14,147 nucleotides of DNA from CADCTB01 sp038214685. GTDB taxonomy: Bacteria > Actinomycetota > Acidimicrobiia > Acidimicrobiales > AC-14. Under the pieces are notes generated by a model that did no database searches, was not told where the DNA came from, and saw only the letters and a list, made by a program, of their open reading frames with translations. The DNA lies in contig JBBQRO010000079.1 in assembly GCA_038214685.1 (NCBI GenBank), forward strand, positions 1 to 14,147, in the 5' to 3' direction. Shown here piece after piece: positions 1-8,819 of the stretch (position 1 is the first letter of the stretch; every line of letters starts with the position of its first letter). The position numbers and the translations under genes were made by a program.

Positions 1-1583
1 CCGAAGTCATCGCTCACCTGGCCGAGGATCTCGACGCCGTCGCCCTGGCCCGGTCCCTCGACGGCATGTTTGCGTTCGCGGCCTGGGACGAGCGCCGCCG
101 GCGCCTCCTGCTGGGGCGGGACCGGTTCGGCAAGAAGCCGCTGTACTACTGGCACGACGCCAACAGGTTCGTGTTCGGCAGCGAGATCAAGGCCGTGCTC
201 GCCGATCCCCTGGTGCCGAGGGGGCTCGATCCCGAAGCCATTCCCGCCTACCTGACCTTCGGCTACGTACCCACCCCGCGGACGTTCTTCGAGGGCATCC
301 GCAGCGTGCCGCCCGGCCACGTCCTCACCGTCGACTCGGGCGGTGCCGTGGCGATCGAGTGCTACTGGAACCCTCCCGTCCCTGGGCTGGACGGGGTGGA
401 GCGGATTGACTGCGACTTCGAGGAGGCCCGCAGGGAAACCCGGCGCCTGCTCTGCGACGCGGTCGACCGCCGGCTGGTGGCGGACGTGCCCTTGGGCGCC
501 TTCCTGTCGGGCGGGGTCGACTCCTCCACCGTGGTCGCGTTCATGGCCCGGCTGAGCCCGAAGCCGGTGCGCACCTTCACCATCGGGTTCGAGGACGACG
601 AGGGGTTCGACGAGCGGCCGTTCGCGGCCGAGGTGGCAAAGCTCTACGGCACCGAACACACCGAGTTCGTCGTTCACCCCGAGAAGTCCGAGCTCATCGA
701 GCGCCTTGTGTTTCATCACGACCAACCCTTCGGTGACTCCAGCGCATTGCCCACGTACCTGCTCGCCGAGCTCACCAAGCGTCACGTGACCGTCGCCCTT
801 TGCGGCGACGGGGGCGACGAGCTCTTCGGCGGCTACGAGCGCTTCGCCGCCGCCGTGGCGCTGGCGCCGTTCCAGGGCGCACCGCAAGGCGTCCGCAAAG
901 CCGTTGTGGACCTCTCCCGCCGGATGCCCGCCGGCGCTTTAGGGGGAAGGGGGGCGAGCGTCACCCGCATGCTGACCAAGGCTGGCACCGACATGCCCGA
1001 GGCCTATCTGGCATGGATCAACTATGTGCCCGAGGAGTGGCGCCGCCGCCTGGCGCCCGGTTCCTCGGCCTGGGCGGTGGACGACTACCGGCGCATCTGG
1101 GACGCTTCGTCGGGTGCGGCCACGCTCGACCGGCTGCTCGATCTGAATGTCCGCACCTACCTCCTCGACGACCTTCTGCCCAAGGTCGACCGGATGGCCA
1201 TGGCCCACGGGCTCGAGGTCCGCTCGCCGTTCCTCGACACCGAGCTGGCCGAGTTCGTGATGCGCCTGGCTCCGTCGACCAAGGTGCGCGGGTTCTCCCT
1301 CAAGCGCCTTCTCAAGGCGACGGCGCGCGACCTCCTGCCGCGCCACCTGCTGCACCGCCGGAAGCGGGGCTTCGGTATCCCCCTCGACCGATGGTTCCGC
1401 ACCGACTTGAAGAGCTACGCCGAGGGCATGTTGGCGTCGGCGGACTCCCGCATCGCCGGCCATCTCGACCCGGTTGCCGTCCGGGCGCTGCTCGACGAGC
1501 ACCAGGCTGGCGCCGCCGGGCACGGGCACAGCATCTGGACGTTGCTCACCCTCGAGATCTTCCTGCGTCAGCAGCAGTGGTGA
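1..1583 (+). CDS. asnB: asparagine synthase (glutamine-hydrolysing) family protein, 5'-truncated
   Basis: This enzyme family transfers ammonia from glutamine to a carboxylate activated as its AMP ester; members in polysaccharide loci may amidate a sugar acid or other cell-surface substrate rather than make free asparagine. The frame is open from base 3, so the gene begins before the window; about 100 N-terminal residues, including the catalytic Cys of the glutaminase domain, are not visible. What remains starts with the end of the class II amidotransferase domain (DGMFAFAAWD, then GRDRFGKKPLYY). The synthetase domain follows, with the PP-loop SGGVDSS near 507-527, GDGGDELFGGYERF near 804-845, KVDRMAMAHGLEVRSPFLD near 1180-1240, and RKRGFGIPLDRWF near 1360-1395. 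The C-terminus is complete. The stop codon overlaps the next gene's GTG by 4 nt. The family call is secure; the acceptor in this locus is unknown. Confidence 0.93.
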   Translation, partial: EVIAHLAEDLDAVALARSLDGMFAFAAWDERRRRLLLGRDRFGKKPLYYWHDANRFVFGSEIKAVLADPLVPRGLDPEAIPAYLTFGYVPTPRTFFEGIRSVPPGHVLTVDSGGAVAIECYWNPPVPGLDGVERIDCDFEEARRETRRLLCDAVDRRLVADVPLGAFLSGGVDSSTVVAFMARLSPKPVRTFTIGFEDDEGFDERPFAAEVAKLYGTEHTEFVVHPEKSELIERLVFHHDQPFGDSSALPTYLLAELTKRHVTVALCGDGGDELFGGYERFAAAVALAPFQGAPQGVRKAVVDLSRRMPAGALGGRGASVTRMLTKAGTDMPEAYLAWINYVPEEWRRRLAPGSSAWAVDDYRRIWDASSGAATLDRLLDLNVRTYLLDDLLPKVDRMAMAHGLEVRSPFLDTELAEFVMRLAPSTKVRGFSLKRLLKATARDLLPRHLLHRRKRGFGIPLDRWFRTDLKSYAEGMLASADSRIAGHLDPVAVRALLDEHQAGAAGHGHSIWTLLTLEIFLRQQQW

Positions 1584-2815
1584 CGCCCCGCGCCACCTAC
1601 CTCTGCTACTTCTCCTTGCACGAGCCCTTGGTGCAGACCCAGGTGCTTCCCTACCTCCGGGCCATCGTCGCCGGCGGCGTTGCCGTGACCTTGCTGACCT
1701 TCGAGCCGGCTGCCGCGGACACCGACGCGGTCGAGAAGAAGGCGGCTTCGCTGCGGGCGGATGGCATCCAGTGGCACCGCCGGCGCTACCACAAGCGCCC
1801 CAGCCTCCCGGCCACGCTGCTCGACATCGGGGTCGGCGCCTTGTTCGTGCGCCGGCAGGTCCGAGCCGACGCGGTCGACGTCGTCCACGCCCGCAGCCAC
1901 GTGCCCGCGGCGATGGCCGTGCTCGGGATGGGCCGAGGGCCGGCGAGACCTCGGTTCCTTTTCGACGTGCGGGGCTTCATGCCCGAGGAGTACGTCGACG
2001 CCGGCGTGTGGCCGGCCAACGGCGCGCTCTTCCGGGCCATGAAGGCGGTCGAGGCACGTGTCCTGCGCCGGGCCGACGGTCTCGTCGTGCTGACCGACCG
2101 GGCCCGGGCCATCCTCACGCTGGCGGCTCCCTCGGTCCCGATCGAGGTCATCCCCTGCTGTGTGGACCTGGCCACGTTCCCCACTCCCACGCCGGCGGCT
2201 AAAGCGGCGGCCAAGCAGCGCCTGGGGGTGGGTGGCCGGCGGGTCTTGGTCTACGTCGGGTCGACGACGGGGTTCTATCTGTTCGACGAGATGGTGCAGT
2301 TCGCGGTGGCGGCCAAGGGGACCGACCCCTCGACGTTCTTCCTGGTGCTGACTCAGCGCGACGTCGACCGCGTGGCCGAACAGATCGCGGCCGGGGGCCT
2401 GGCCCGGGGCGATTTCGCGGTCAAGTCGGTTGCACCCCAGGAGATCGCCGAGCATGTGGTGGCCGCCGACATGGCGCTGTCGTTCATACCGGAGACGTAC
2501 TCCAAGCAGGCATCGTCGCCGACCAAGATCGCCGAGTACCTGGCGTGCGGCGTGCCCGTCGTGGCCACCGCAGGCGTGGGTGACATCGACAGCCAGATCA
2601 CCGACCAAGGGATCGGCGTGCTCATCCGATCGCTCTCCCCGGAGGGTTATGCCGAGGCCCTCACCGCGGTGGGGTCCATCGTCGCCGCCCCCGACGTCGC
2701 CGAGAAGTGCCGGGACGCCGCCCTTCGCCTCTTCGATCTCGCCACCGTCGGCGCGCCCCGCTACGTGGCGCTGTACGACGAACTGCTACGGGCGAACCGG
2801 CCGGCGCTGGCATGA
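1580..2815 (+). CDS. glycosyltransferase, GT4-like (GT-B fold)
   Basis: A probable cytoplasmic glycosyltransferase adding a sugar from a nucleotide donor to a lipid-linked glycan. I place the start at GTG 1580, inside the TGA of the asparagine-synthase gene (GTGA overlap), because the protein then begins directly with the first Rossmann strand (TYLCYFSLHEPLVQTQVLPYL). Length is 411 aa, normal for GT4. The N-terminal domain carries VVHARSHVPAA and the motif FDVRGFMPEEYVD (residues about 128-140). The C-terminal donor domain has RRVLVYVGSTTGFY and SSPTKIAEYLACGVPVVAT (about 312-330). The last glutamate of the usual E-x7-E pair is present (TKIAE), but the first is replaced by Ala, as I have seen in this subgroup. 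A longer open frame runs back to 800 but is antisense-like noise inside the upstream gene. Donor and acceptor cannot be read from sequence. Confidence 0.87.
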   Translation: MTPRATYLCYFSLHEPLVQTQVLPYLRAIVAGGVAVTLLTFEPAAADTDAVEKKAASLRADGIQWHRRRYHKRPSLPATLLDIGVGALFVRRQVRADAVDVVHARSHVPAAMAVLGMGRGPARPRFLFDVRGFMPEEYVDAGVWPANGALFRAMKAVEARVLRRADGLVVLTDRARAILTLAAPSVPIEVIPCCVDLATFPTPTPAAKAAAKQRLGVGGRRVLVYVGSTTGFYLFDEMVQFAVAAKGTDPSTFFLVLTQRDVDRVAEQIAAGGLARGDFAVKSVAPQEIAEHVVAADMALSFIPETYSKQASSPTKIAEYLACGVPVVATAGVGDIDSQITDQGIGVLIRSLSPEGYAEALTAVGSIVAAPDVAEKCRDAALRLFDLATVGAPRYVALYDELLRANRPALA

Positions 2816-3969
2816 GCCGTTCCTTGACGCCGACGAGCACCGTCCGGCTGATCACCCGGCTCAACGTCGGTGGGCCGGCCCGCCAGGCGCTGCTGCTAAC
2901 CCGTGAGCTCCATGCCGACTTCCCGACCGTCCTGGCCGCCGGGCGACCCACCACGGTCGAGGGCGAGCTGTCCGACCCGATGGTGACCGTGCGGCGGGTG
3001 CCCCTGACCCGACCGCTCAACGCCGGCATGGACGCTCGGGCGGTGGTGGCCGTGCGCCGCCTGCTCGCCGAGACCGGGGCCGGCCTCCTTCACACCCACA
3101 TGGCGAAGGCCGGCACCGTCGGCCGGCTGGCGGTGCGCACCATGCCCAGCGCGCGGCCCCGCACCGTGCACACCTTCCACGGCCACGTGCTGGAGGGCTA
3201 CTTCAACCCGGCCGTCCAACGGGCCTTCATCGAGGTCGAGCGGCGCATGGCCCGCTCCACCGACGTGCTCATCGCAGTGAGCCCGCAGATCCGCGACGGC
3301 CTGCAGGATCTCGGCATCGGCCGCGGGCGGGAGTTCCACGTCATTCCCTTGGGCCTCGATCTCGACGCCTTTCTGGCCGTGGACCAGCCCCGGGGCGATC
3401 TGCGGAGGCACCTCGGCCTCGATGTCGACCAGCCGCTGGTCGGTATCGTCGGGCGGTTGGTGGCCATCAAGGCCATCGAGGTCCTCCTCGATGCCGTGGT
3501 GCGCCTGCCCGGGGTCCACGTGGCCGTCGTGGGCGATGGGGAGGAGCGCGAGGCATTGGCCGGCCGGGCTCGCGAGCTCGGCCTGGCCGACCGCGTGCAC
3601 TTCGTCGGCTGGTGGCCCGACGTGGCCGGGGCCATGTCCGACCTCGGCGTCGTGGTCCTCACCAGCCGCAACGAGGGGACGCCGGTGGCCCTGATCGAAG
3701 CCCTGGCCGCGGCCCGCCCGGTGGTGGCCACCGACGTCGGAGGGGTCCGCCACGTCGTGGAACATGGAGTCACCGGCTGGCTGGCCCCGTCGGGCGACGC
3801 CGAGGCCGTCGCCGGCCTGGTCCGGCGCAGCCTCGACCATCCCGACCAGAGCGCCACCATGGCGGCGGCCGGCCGGGAGAGCGTGCGCAGCCGTTTCGGC
3901 AAGCAGCGGCTGATCGACGACATCCGCGTCCTCTATTCCGATCTGTCGGCGCCCAAGATGGTGCTGTGA
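2812..3969 (+). CDS. glycosyltransferase family 4 protein
   Basis: A retaining GT-B glycosyltransferase of 385 aa, presumably acting on the growing repeat unit at the cytoplasmic membrane face. The start is ATG 2812, overlapping the preceding stop in an ATGA quartet; upstream in-frame codons to 2707 lie within the previous gene and are not needed. The N-terminal domain shows the glycine-rich acceptor/diphosphate loop LNVGGPARQ (about 18-25), then HTHMAKAG and HTFHGHVLEGYF (about 120-131), typical of GT4 enzymes. The donor domain has VGIVGRLVAIKAIEVLLDAV, VVGDGEEREAL, RVHFVGWWPDV and the E-x7-E pair in SRNEGTPVALIEAL (E288, E296), followed by RPVVATDVGG. It is the third gene of a tightly coupled operon. 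Specificity is not predictable. Confidence 0.92.
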   Translation: MSRSLTPTSTVRLITRLNVGGPARQALLLTRELHADFPTVLAAGRPTTVEGELSDPMVTVRRVPLTRPLNAGMDARAVVAVRRLLAETGAGLLHTHMAKAGTVGRLAVRTMPSARPRTVHTFHGHVLEGYFNPAVQRAFIEVERRMARSTDVLIAVSPQIRDGLQDLGIGRGREFHVIPLGLDLDAFLAVDQPRGDLRRHLGLDVDQPLVGIVGRLVAIKAIEVLLDAVVRLPGVHVAVVGDGEEREALAGRARELGLADRVHFVGWWPDVAGAMSDLGVVVLTSRNEGTPVALIEALAAARPVVATDVGGVRHVVEHGVTGWLAPSGDAEAVAGLVRRSLDHPDQSATMAAAGRESVRSRFGKQRLIDDIRVLYSDLSAPKMVL

Positions 3970-5093
3970 TTTCCGTTGCCGACCAAGTGCGCGTCCTGGC
4001 CGTCGTCCCGAGCGTTCACGACCGGTCGCCCGGCCAGCGATACCGCATCGAGCAGTGGGAGCCGTTCCTCGCCGCCGAAGGTGTCGACGTGGACTACGCC
4101 TCGTTCGAGACCGACCGGTTGCACGAGCTCCTCTACGCGCCGGGGCGCTACGGGGCCAAGGCGGTCGAGGTCGCCGCCGGCTGCCTGCGACGGGTGGGCC
4201 ACGCCTGGCGCGCCCGCGGGTACGACGCAGTGTTCCTCTACCGCGAGGCGGCCCTTGTGGGTCCGGCCGTCTTTGAGCGGTGGCTGGGCCGGTTCGGCCC
4301 GCCGGTGGTCTACGACTTCGACGATGCCATCTTCGTGCCCTACGTGAGCCCGACGAACGCCGGCCTCAGCCGCCTCAAGTTCGCCGGGAAGACGGCGACG
4401 ATCTGCCGGGCCGCGTCGTGCGTCACGGTCGGCAACGGGTACCTGGCCGAGTACGCCCGGCGCTGGAACCCGCGGGTCGAGATCGTGCCGACCACGATCG
4501 ACCTCGACCGCTACCACCTCGCCGACCGCCCCGCCAACGCCCGGCTTGTCATCGGCTGGACTGGCACCCACAGCACCTACCAGCACCTCGACCGGCTGCA
4601 GAGAGCGCTAATCGCGCTGCGGGAACAGCACGATTTCGTGCTGCGGGTCATCGGCCCTGCCGAGTACCGGATGGCGGGCGTGGAGGTGGAGAACAGGCCG
4701 TGGCGCAGCGAGTCGGAGGTCGACGATCTGCGGGGCATCGACGTGGGTGTGATGCCCCTCCCCGACGATCCGTGGAGCAGGGGAAAGTGCGGAGCCAAGG
4801 CCCTGCAGTACATGGGCCTCGGGATCCCGGCGGTGTGCTCGCCCGTGGGAGTCAACACCGAGATCATCTCCCACGGCGTGAACGGCATGCTCGCCGATGG
4901 CGACGATGAGTGGGTGGCCGCGCTCGGCGCCTTGTTGGGCTCTGACCCCGAACGCCGGCGGTTGGGAGCGGCGGGACGTGAGACCGTCGAGCGCGGGTTC
5001 TCGGCCCAGGTGCACGGTCCTCGTATGGCCGCCATGCTCCGCTCGGTGGCCGAGGAGCGCCGGTCCGCAACCGCCGCCGTGCGCACCCCATGA
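3966..5093 (+). CDS. glycosyltransferase (GT4/GT1-like)
   Basis: The third glycosyltransferase of the operon, 375 aa from GTG 3966, which overlaps the previous TGA (GTGA). The upstream extension to 3612 is out-of-frame noise in the previous gene. A second in-frame GTG (3990) is a less likely start. Visible features: an N-terminal Rossmann strand VRVLAVVPSVHDRSPGQRYRI; YDFDDAIF (about 116-123), a motif I associate with this glycosyltransferase subgroup; VTVGNGYLAEYA; IGWTGTHST (about 196-204); and WSRGKCGAKALQYMGLGIP (about 270-288), the donor-side motif that replaces the plain E-x7-E. Its position between two coupled genes implies a role in the same glycan. Which linkage it makes is unknown. 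Confidence 0.88.
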   Translation: MISVADQVRVLAVVPSVHDRSPGQRYRIEQWEPFLAAEGVDVDYASFETDRLHELLYAPGRYGAKAVEVAAGCLRRVGHAWRARGYDAVFLYREAALVGPAVFERWLGRFGPPVVYDFDDAIFVPYVSPTNAGLSRLKFAGKTATICRAASCVTVGNGYLAEYARRWNPRVEIVPTTIDLDRYHLADRPANARLVIGWTGTHSTYQHLDRLQRALIALREQHDFVLRVIGPAEYRMAGVEVENRPWRSESEVDDLRGIDVGVMPLPDDPWSRGKCGAKALQYMGLGIPAVCSPVGVNTEIISHGVNGMLADGDDEWVAALGALLGSDPERRRLGAAGRETVERGFSAQVHGPRMAAMLRSVAEERRSATAAVRTP

Positions 5094-5809
5094 GGGGGCG
5101 GGCACGTCTGGTCGGCCTGGCCGTGGTCAGCCTTCTTCCTGCGCCGCTCAAGCCGGCCATCTACCGGCGTATCTTCGGCTACCGCATCGGCGATCGGGTG
5201 CGCATTGGCGTCACCCTGCTCGACGCTAGGAGCTGCACGATCGGTGACGACGTGGTCATCGGCCACGGCAACGTCGTGACACGGGTCGGCCGGCTGGTGC
5301 TCGGAGATCACGTGCGGATCGGCCACCTGAACATCGTCCGCGGCGGCGACGAGGTGGTGCTCGAGCGATATGTCGAGATCATCCGGCTGAACGAGATCAA
5401 CTCGATCCCCGACGCCGACTCGGTGAACCCGACAGATCCGAGGCTTCTGGTCGGCGCAGGAACGGTGATCGCCGCCGGTCACAAGATCGACTTCACCGAC
5501 CGGGTCACCATCGGCCGGCGCAGCATCCTGGCCGGGCGCCACTCCTCGCTCTGGACCCACAACCGCCAGCAGACAGCGCCCATCGAGATCGGCGATCTGG
5601 CCTATATCGGCTCGGAGAGCCGGATGGCTCCCGGCGCCCGGGTGCCATCGCGTTGCATCGTGGGCCTCGGGTCGGTCATCGTCGACGACCTCGGCGAGGA
5701 TGAGCACCTTTTCGCCGGCGTCCCTGCTCGACGGATTCGGCCCCTCACCGAGAAGGATCTCGCCCTGATCGAACGCAAGACTCGGGATGACCTACCCGAC
5801 GACGTCTAA
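5090..5809 (+). CDS. left-handed beta-helix (hexapeptide repeat) acyltransferase
   Basis: A probable O- or N-acetyltransferase modifying a sugar of the polysaccharide with an acyl group from acyl-CoA. It is 239 aa, starting at ATG 5090 in an ATGA overlap with the upstream glycosyltransferase. After a hydrophobic N-terminal stretch (LVGLAVVSLLPAPLKPAIYRR, perhaps a membrane-associating helix) come imperfect hexapeptide turns: YRIGDRVRIGV, CTIGDDVVIGHG, LVLGDHVRIGHL, LLVGAGTVIAAGH, VTIGRRSILAG, IEIGDLAYIGSE and CIVGLGSVIVDD. These build the parallel beta-helix of the LacA/CysE/WbbJ type. His157 in LWTHNRQQ, followed by APIEIGDLAYIG, fits the usual catalytic His position; His131 is another candidate. 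FAGVPARRIRPLT is the common C-terminal cap. This is the last gene of the operon. Its stop overlaps the stop of the opposing gene by 4 nt. Confidence 0.88.
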   Translation: MRGRARLVGLAVVSLLPAPLKPAIYRRIFGYRIGDRVRIGVTLLDARSCTIGDDVVIGHGNVVTRVGRLVLGDHVRIGHLNIVRGGDEVVLERYVEIIRLNEINSIPDADSVNPTDPRLLVGAGTVIAAGHKIDFTDRVTIGRRSILAGRHSSLWTHNRQQTAPIEIGDLAYIGSESRMAPGARVPSRCIVGLGSVIVDDLGEDEHLFAGVPARRIRPLTEKDLALIERKTRDDLPDDV

Positions 5810-7161
5810 CGAGGGGCGGAGACAGGCGTGCCCGGGATGGCCGCCAGGCGTCGGGCCTCCCGTTCCGCGGCCTTGGTGGTCAGTCCCAGGGCGATCAACG
5901 GGGCCAGGAGCACGACGACCTGCTCCCGCTCGCGCACGACGGTGCCGAAGTTGCTGATGACGAGGGCGAGGACGAATGAAGCGATGAGGGTCGGAAGGAT
6001 CAGCACCAGCGTTCGTCGCCCGATGAGCCGTATGGAGCCCTTGTACCCGGCCCAAAGGCTCGGCAGCAGCCACCACCACACGAGGGTGTCGGGGAGGGCG
6101 ACGAGCTGGCGGGAGCCCGATACACGCCAGGGAAAGGGCCCGAAGAAGAAGTTGACCAGCCCGACGGGCAGGTAGCTCAGGGCGTTTCGCGAGGTCGAGA
6201 TGTCGACACCCTCGTCGAAGCCGCTTCCCGTCCCTTGCGCCAGGCCCTGGCGGGTGTTGTTGGCCTGCTCGAAGCTTGCCTCGGTGACCGTGTCGAAGCC
6301 CGACTCGCCGACGCCTCCGGCCAGCACGACGATGACCAGCATCGCCGAGACCACCACTCCTGTGGCGACGCCGCTGATGAGCTGGCGACGGCCGAGGATG
6401 AGCCCGGCCAGCAGCCCGCCGGCAATGAAGAAGCCGACGTGGCCCCGGAACGACAGGAGCAGCGCGGTGGCGACGGCGAAGAGCAGGATCCTGCCCATGG
6501 TCAGCCGCTCGGTGAGCCGGATCACACAGTTGACGGCCACTGCGATGAACAACAGGATCGGCGCCTCCTTCAACAACTGCGACGTCCACACGAATAGTCC
6601 GGGAAGGAGCAGGAGCAGGGGAGCGATGTACCGCGCCGCCGGCGGTCCGAACAGGCGTCGGGTCGAGTCGGTGGTGACCGGTATCAGAGCCGCCGCCAGC
6701 GCCGCGTTGACCGCCAAGCCCGCGGTCTGGTGGGCGCCGAACACCCAGTAGAGACCGGCCAGGAGGTAGTAGAACCCCTCCTTCCCGTCGGGAAGGTTGG
6801 GCATCGGGGCGCCGTCGTTCCAGTGGGCCAGTACCAGCTTGGCGTACTCGTGATAGGTGACCGCGTCGCCACCGAAGAACCGGACCGAGTCGGCGGTGCT
6901 CGACACGAGCAGGCTGAATACCAGGTGGGCGGCGAAGGCGGCGAGGGTCCAGCGGAGCAGTCTGTGGTCGTGGGTGTCGCCGGGCCGTTCCTCGTCGCAG
7001 GCGTGTACCAGCAGGATGAGGAAACCGATGCCGACCAGCGACATGGTGCCCAAGGCGATGAGGCTGCCGGCGCGCACCACCATGGCTCCGGCCAGGCAGG
7101 CCCCGCCGGCAGCAGCGATGACCCGCGTTGTGCGGCGCCCCAGGAGGGAGGCCACGATCAT
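5806..7161 (-). CDS. multi-pass membrane protein, candidate polysaccharide polymerase or GT-C glycosyltransferase
   Basis: A 451-aa integral membrane protein with roughly ten to twelve hydrophobic segments (for example residues 14-30, 33-53, 71-88, 131-160, 177-192, 199-215, 225-258, 263-284, 355-372, 384-404, 415-428). An acidic motif, FFGGDAVTYHEYA (95-107), sits in an external loop after the third segment, reminiscent of the first-loop Asp of GT-C enzymes. KEGFYYLLAGLYWVFG resembles the equivalent region of GT39/GT83 proteins. Conserved-looking aromatic motifs FFFGPFPWRVSG (338-349) and SNFGTVVREREQ (403-414) recall Wzy-like proteins of exopolysaccharide loci. It starts 7 nt after the BY-kinase stop, so the two are co-transcribed. 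No separate Wzy is visible in the window, which makes this the best candidate. The function is an inference; the membrane nature is clear. Confidence 0.78.
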   Translation of the reverse strand: MIVASLLGRRTTRVIAAAGGACLAGAMVVRAGSLIALGTMSLVGIGFLILLVHACDEERPGDTHDHRLLRWTLAAFAAHLVFSLLVSSTADSVRFFGGDAVTYHEYAKLVLAHWNDGAPMPNLPDGKEGFYYLLAGLYWVFGAHQTAGLAVNAALAAALIPVTTDSTRRLFGPPAARYIAPLLLLLPGLFVWTSQLLKEAPILLFIAVAVNCVIRLTERLTMGRILLFAVATALLLSFRGHVGFFIAGGLLAGLILGRRQLISGVATGVVVSAMLVIVVLAGGVGESGFDTVTEASFEQANNTRQGLAQGTGSGFDEGVDISTSRNALSYLPVGLVNFFFGPFPWRVSGSRQLVALPDTLVWWWLLPSLWAGYKGSIRLIGRRTLVLILPTLIASFVLALVISNFGTVVREREQVVVLLAPLIALGLTTKAAEREARRLAAIPGTPVSAPR

Positions 7162-7168
7162 CGCCGCG

Positions 7169-8761
7169 TCAGGACGCCTTGCGACGACTGCCGTTGCTCG
7201 ACGCGGCAGCCTTCTCCGCCTTGGCCGTCTTCCGGCTGCGTCCGTTGTCCGAGGAGGCCGCTGTCGCCGAGCGGTACTGGTAGTCGTACGGGGTCTCCGA
7301 CTTTCCCCCGTTCAGGACGACCCCCAGGAGGGGGGCGTCGACCTGAGCGAGCAGCTGGACGGTACGGGTGAGATCCTTGTAGCTGGTCGAGCCGACGGCT
7401 GCAACGAGGAGCGTGCCGTCGACTTTCGTGGCCAGGACGGCGGCGTCGGTGACCGGGAGCACCGGAGGGCAGTCGATGAGGACGATGTCGGCTTGCTTGG
7501 CGAGCTGGGTGAGCACGTCGGTGGTCCGGCGGGACGACAGCAGTTCGGAGGGGTTGGGCGGGAGGGGCCCCGACGCCAGCACCTTGATCCGGTCGAGTCC
7601 CGGGACGTCCTGCAGAGCACGGGCGAGGGGCACCTGGCCGAGAAGCACTGAGGTCAGCCCGACGTCGTTCGGCAGGTCGAAGAACTCGTGGATGCGGGGC
7701 CGGCGTAGGTCGCAGCAGACCACGAACACCCGCATGCCGGCCTGGCTGAGTGAGACGGCCAGGTTGCCCAGCGTCGTGGACTTGCCCTCCGCAGCGATGG
7801 GGCTCGTCACCTGAAGCAGTTTCAGGGACCGGTCGAGGCCGAGGAACTGGATGGACGTGCGCAACGTGCGGTAGGCCTCGGCGGCGGGGGACATCGGATC
7901 GGTGGCGGCAACCAGGCGCGCCTGCACCCGGTTGCGCCAGCTGGCGACCTGCGGGATCGATCCGATCACGGTGATCTGCGGCAGCTTGAGTTCGACGTCG
8001 TCCTTGGTCTTCACCGAGTCGTCCAGATGGTCGAGGAGCAGCGCAAGACCCACGCCGAGCACGAGTCCAACGACGACACCGAGGAGGGCGTTCCGGGCGG
8101 GACCCGACCCGACCGGCGCCAGGGGGGGTGTCGCCGGAGCGATCACCGCGGCCAGATTGCCGTTCAGCTTCTCGGCGCTGTCCACCTGTTGCAGCTTCGT
8201 CCGGAACGCGCTTTGCTCTGCCCGCAGGCCGTCGATCTCATCCGGGGGAGGCGACCCGGCGGGGCGGGGCCGTGCTTCGATCTGCGCGATCTGAGCCGAC
8301 AACGCCTCGATCTGTCGGGTGTACTCCCGGGTCTGGACCGACACCGCGTCGGCGAACTGCCGCTGCCGGTACTCGATGTACGCCTGGCCGTAGGCGTTGG
8401 CGATGTCGGCGGCGGAGGTGGCCGAAGGGCTCTGAGCGGTGAGGGCGATGACGGCGGTCGACCCGACCGGGGATCCCGTGATGCCGGGAGCGACGCCCAG
8501 CTTGGCCTGCACGATCTCGGCCACGGGCTGGCCCATGATCACCTGGATCTCCGTCGCCACCCGGTTGGAGTCGATGTACACCCCGTAGCCGCCGGCGTCG
8601 ACCGAGCTCTGGGTCGCTCCCAGCAGAAGCCGCGTGGTGGCCTGGTAGACCGGCGTCTTCCGGGAGTCGGCGAGGACCGCGGCTCCGGTCACCAGGATGC
8701 AGATGGACAGAACCGTCACAAGGCGTCGGCGGAGGACGGCCAGGTAGTCGCGCAGCGTCAT
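7169..8761 (-). CDS. Wzz/BY-kinase fusion: polysaccharide co-polymerase and bacterial tyrosine autokinase
   Basis: Controls chain length and assembly of exported polysaccharide by cycles of autophosphorylation. It is 530 aa from ATG 8761 (AGGA 8 nt upstream); the open frame continues 50 codons further to 8911, but MTLRDYLAVLRRR is the standard Wzz N-terminus. Order: TM1 about 14-31; an extracytoplasmic domain with a likely coiled coil about 140-200; TM2 about 223-243; linker with EAYRTLRTSIQF (295-306). The kinase has Walker A SPIAAEGKSTT (K327), Walker A' VVCCDLRRPR (about 347-356), and Walker B DIVLIDCPP (about 425-433). The tail has a short tyrosine cluster PYDYQYR (Y492, Y494, Y496) as likely phospho-acceptors, then a basic Ala/Ser/Lys-rich end. 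Kinase and co-polymerase are one chain here, unlike the split CpsC/CpsD pairs of Firmicutes. Confidence 0.93.
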   Translation of the reverse strand: MTLRDYLAVLRRRLVTVLSICILVTGAAVLADSRKTPVYQATTRLLLGATQSSVDAGGYGVYIDSNRVATEIQVIMGQPVAEIVQAKLGVAPGITGSPVGSTAVIALTAQSPSATSAADIANAYGQAYIEYRQRQFADAVSVQTREYTRQIEALSAQIAQIEARPRPAGSPPPDEIDGLRAEQSAFRTKLQQVDSAEKLNGNLAAVIAPATPPLAPVGSGPARNALLGVVVGLVLGVGLALLLDHLDDSVKTKDDVELKLPQITVIGSIPQVASWRNRVQARLVAATDPMSPAAEAYRTLRTSIQFLGLDRSLKLLQVTSPIAAEGKSTTLGNLAVSLSQAGMRVFVVCCDLRRPRIHEFFDLPNDVGLTSVLLGQVPLARALQDVPGLDRIKVLASGPLPPNPSELLSSRRTTDVLTQLAKQADIVLIDCPPVLPVTDAAVLATKVDGTLLVAAVGSTSYKDLTRTVQLLAQVDAPLLGVVLNGGKSETPYDYQYRSATAASSDNGRSRKTAKAEKAAASSNGSRRKAS

Positions 8762-8788
8762 GGGCAGAGTCCTGGCGCCATCTTCCCA

Positions 8789-8794
8789 AGGGTA
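8789..8794 (-). promoter_or_regulatory. possible -10 box in front of the BY-kinase gene
   Basis: TACCCT on the minus strand lies 27 nt upstream of ATG 8761, leaving room for a short leader that contains AGGA. No convincing -35 hexamer is seen at 17 nt, so this could be an internal promoter or chance; the gene may simply be read from the upstream YdcF promoter. Confidence 0.25.
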
Positions 8795-8819
8795 GCGGGT
8801 CGATATGCCGCCGCTCCGC

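Noticed and set aside
939..1529. Long minus-strand frame inside the asparagine-synthase gene, and similar long antisense frames at 1568-2608, 2896-3840 and 4577-5707
   Set aside because: Composition-driven shadows of high-GC genes on the plus strand; no recognisable motifs, no ribosome-binding sites, and the plus-strand products have clear family motifs.
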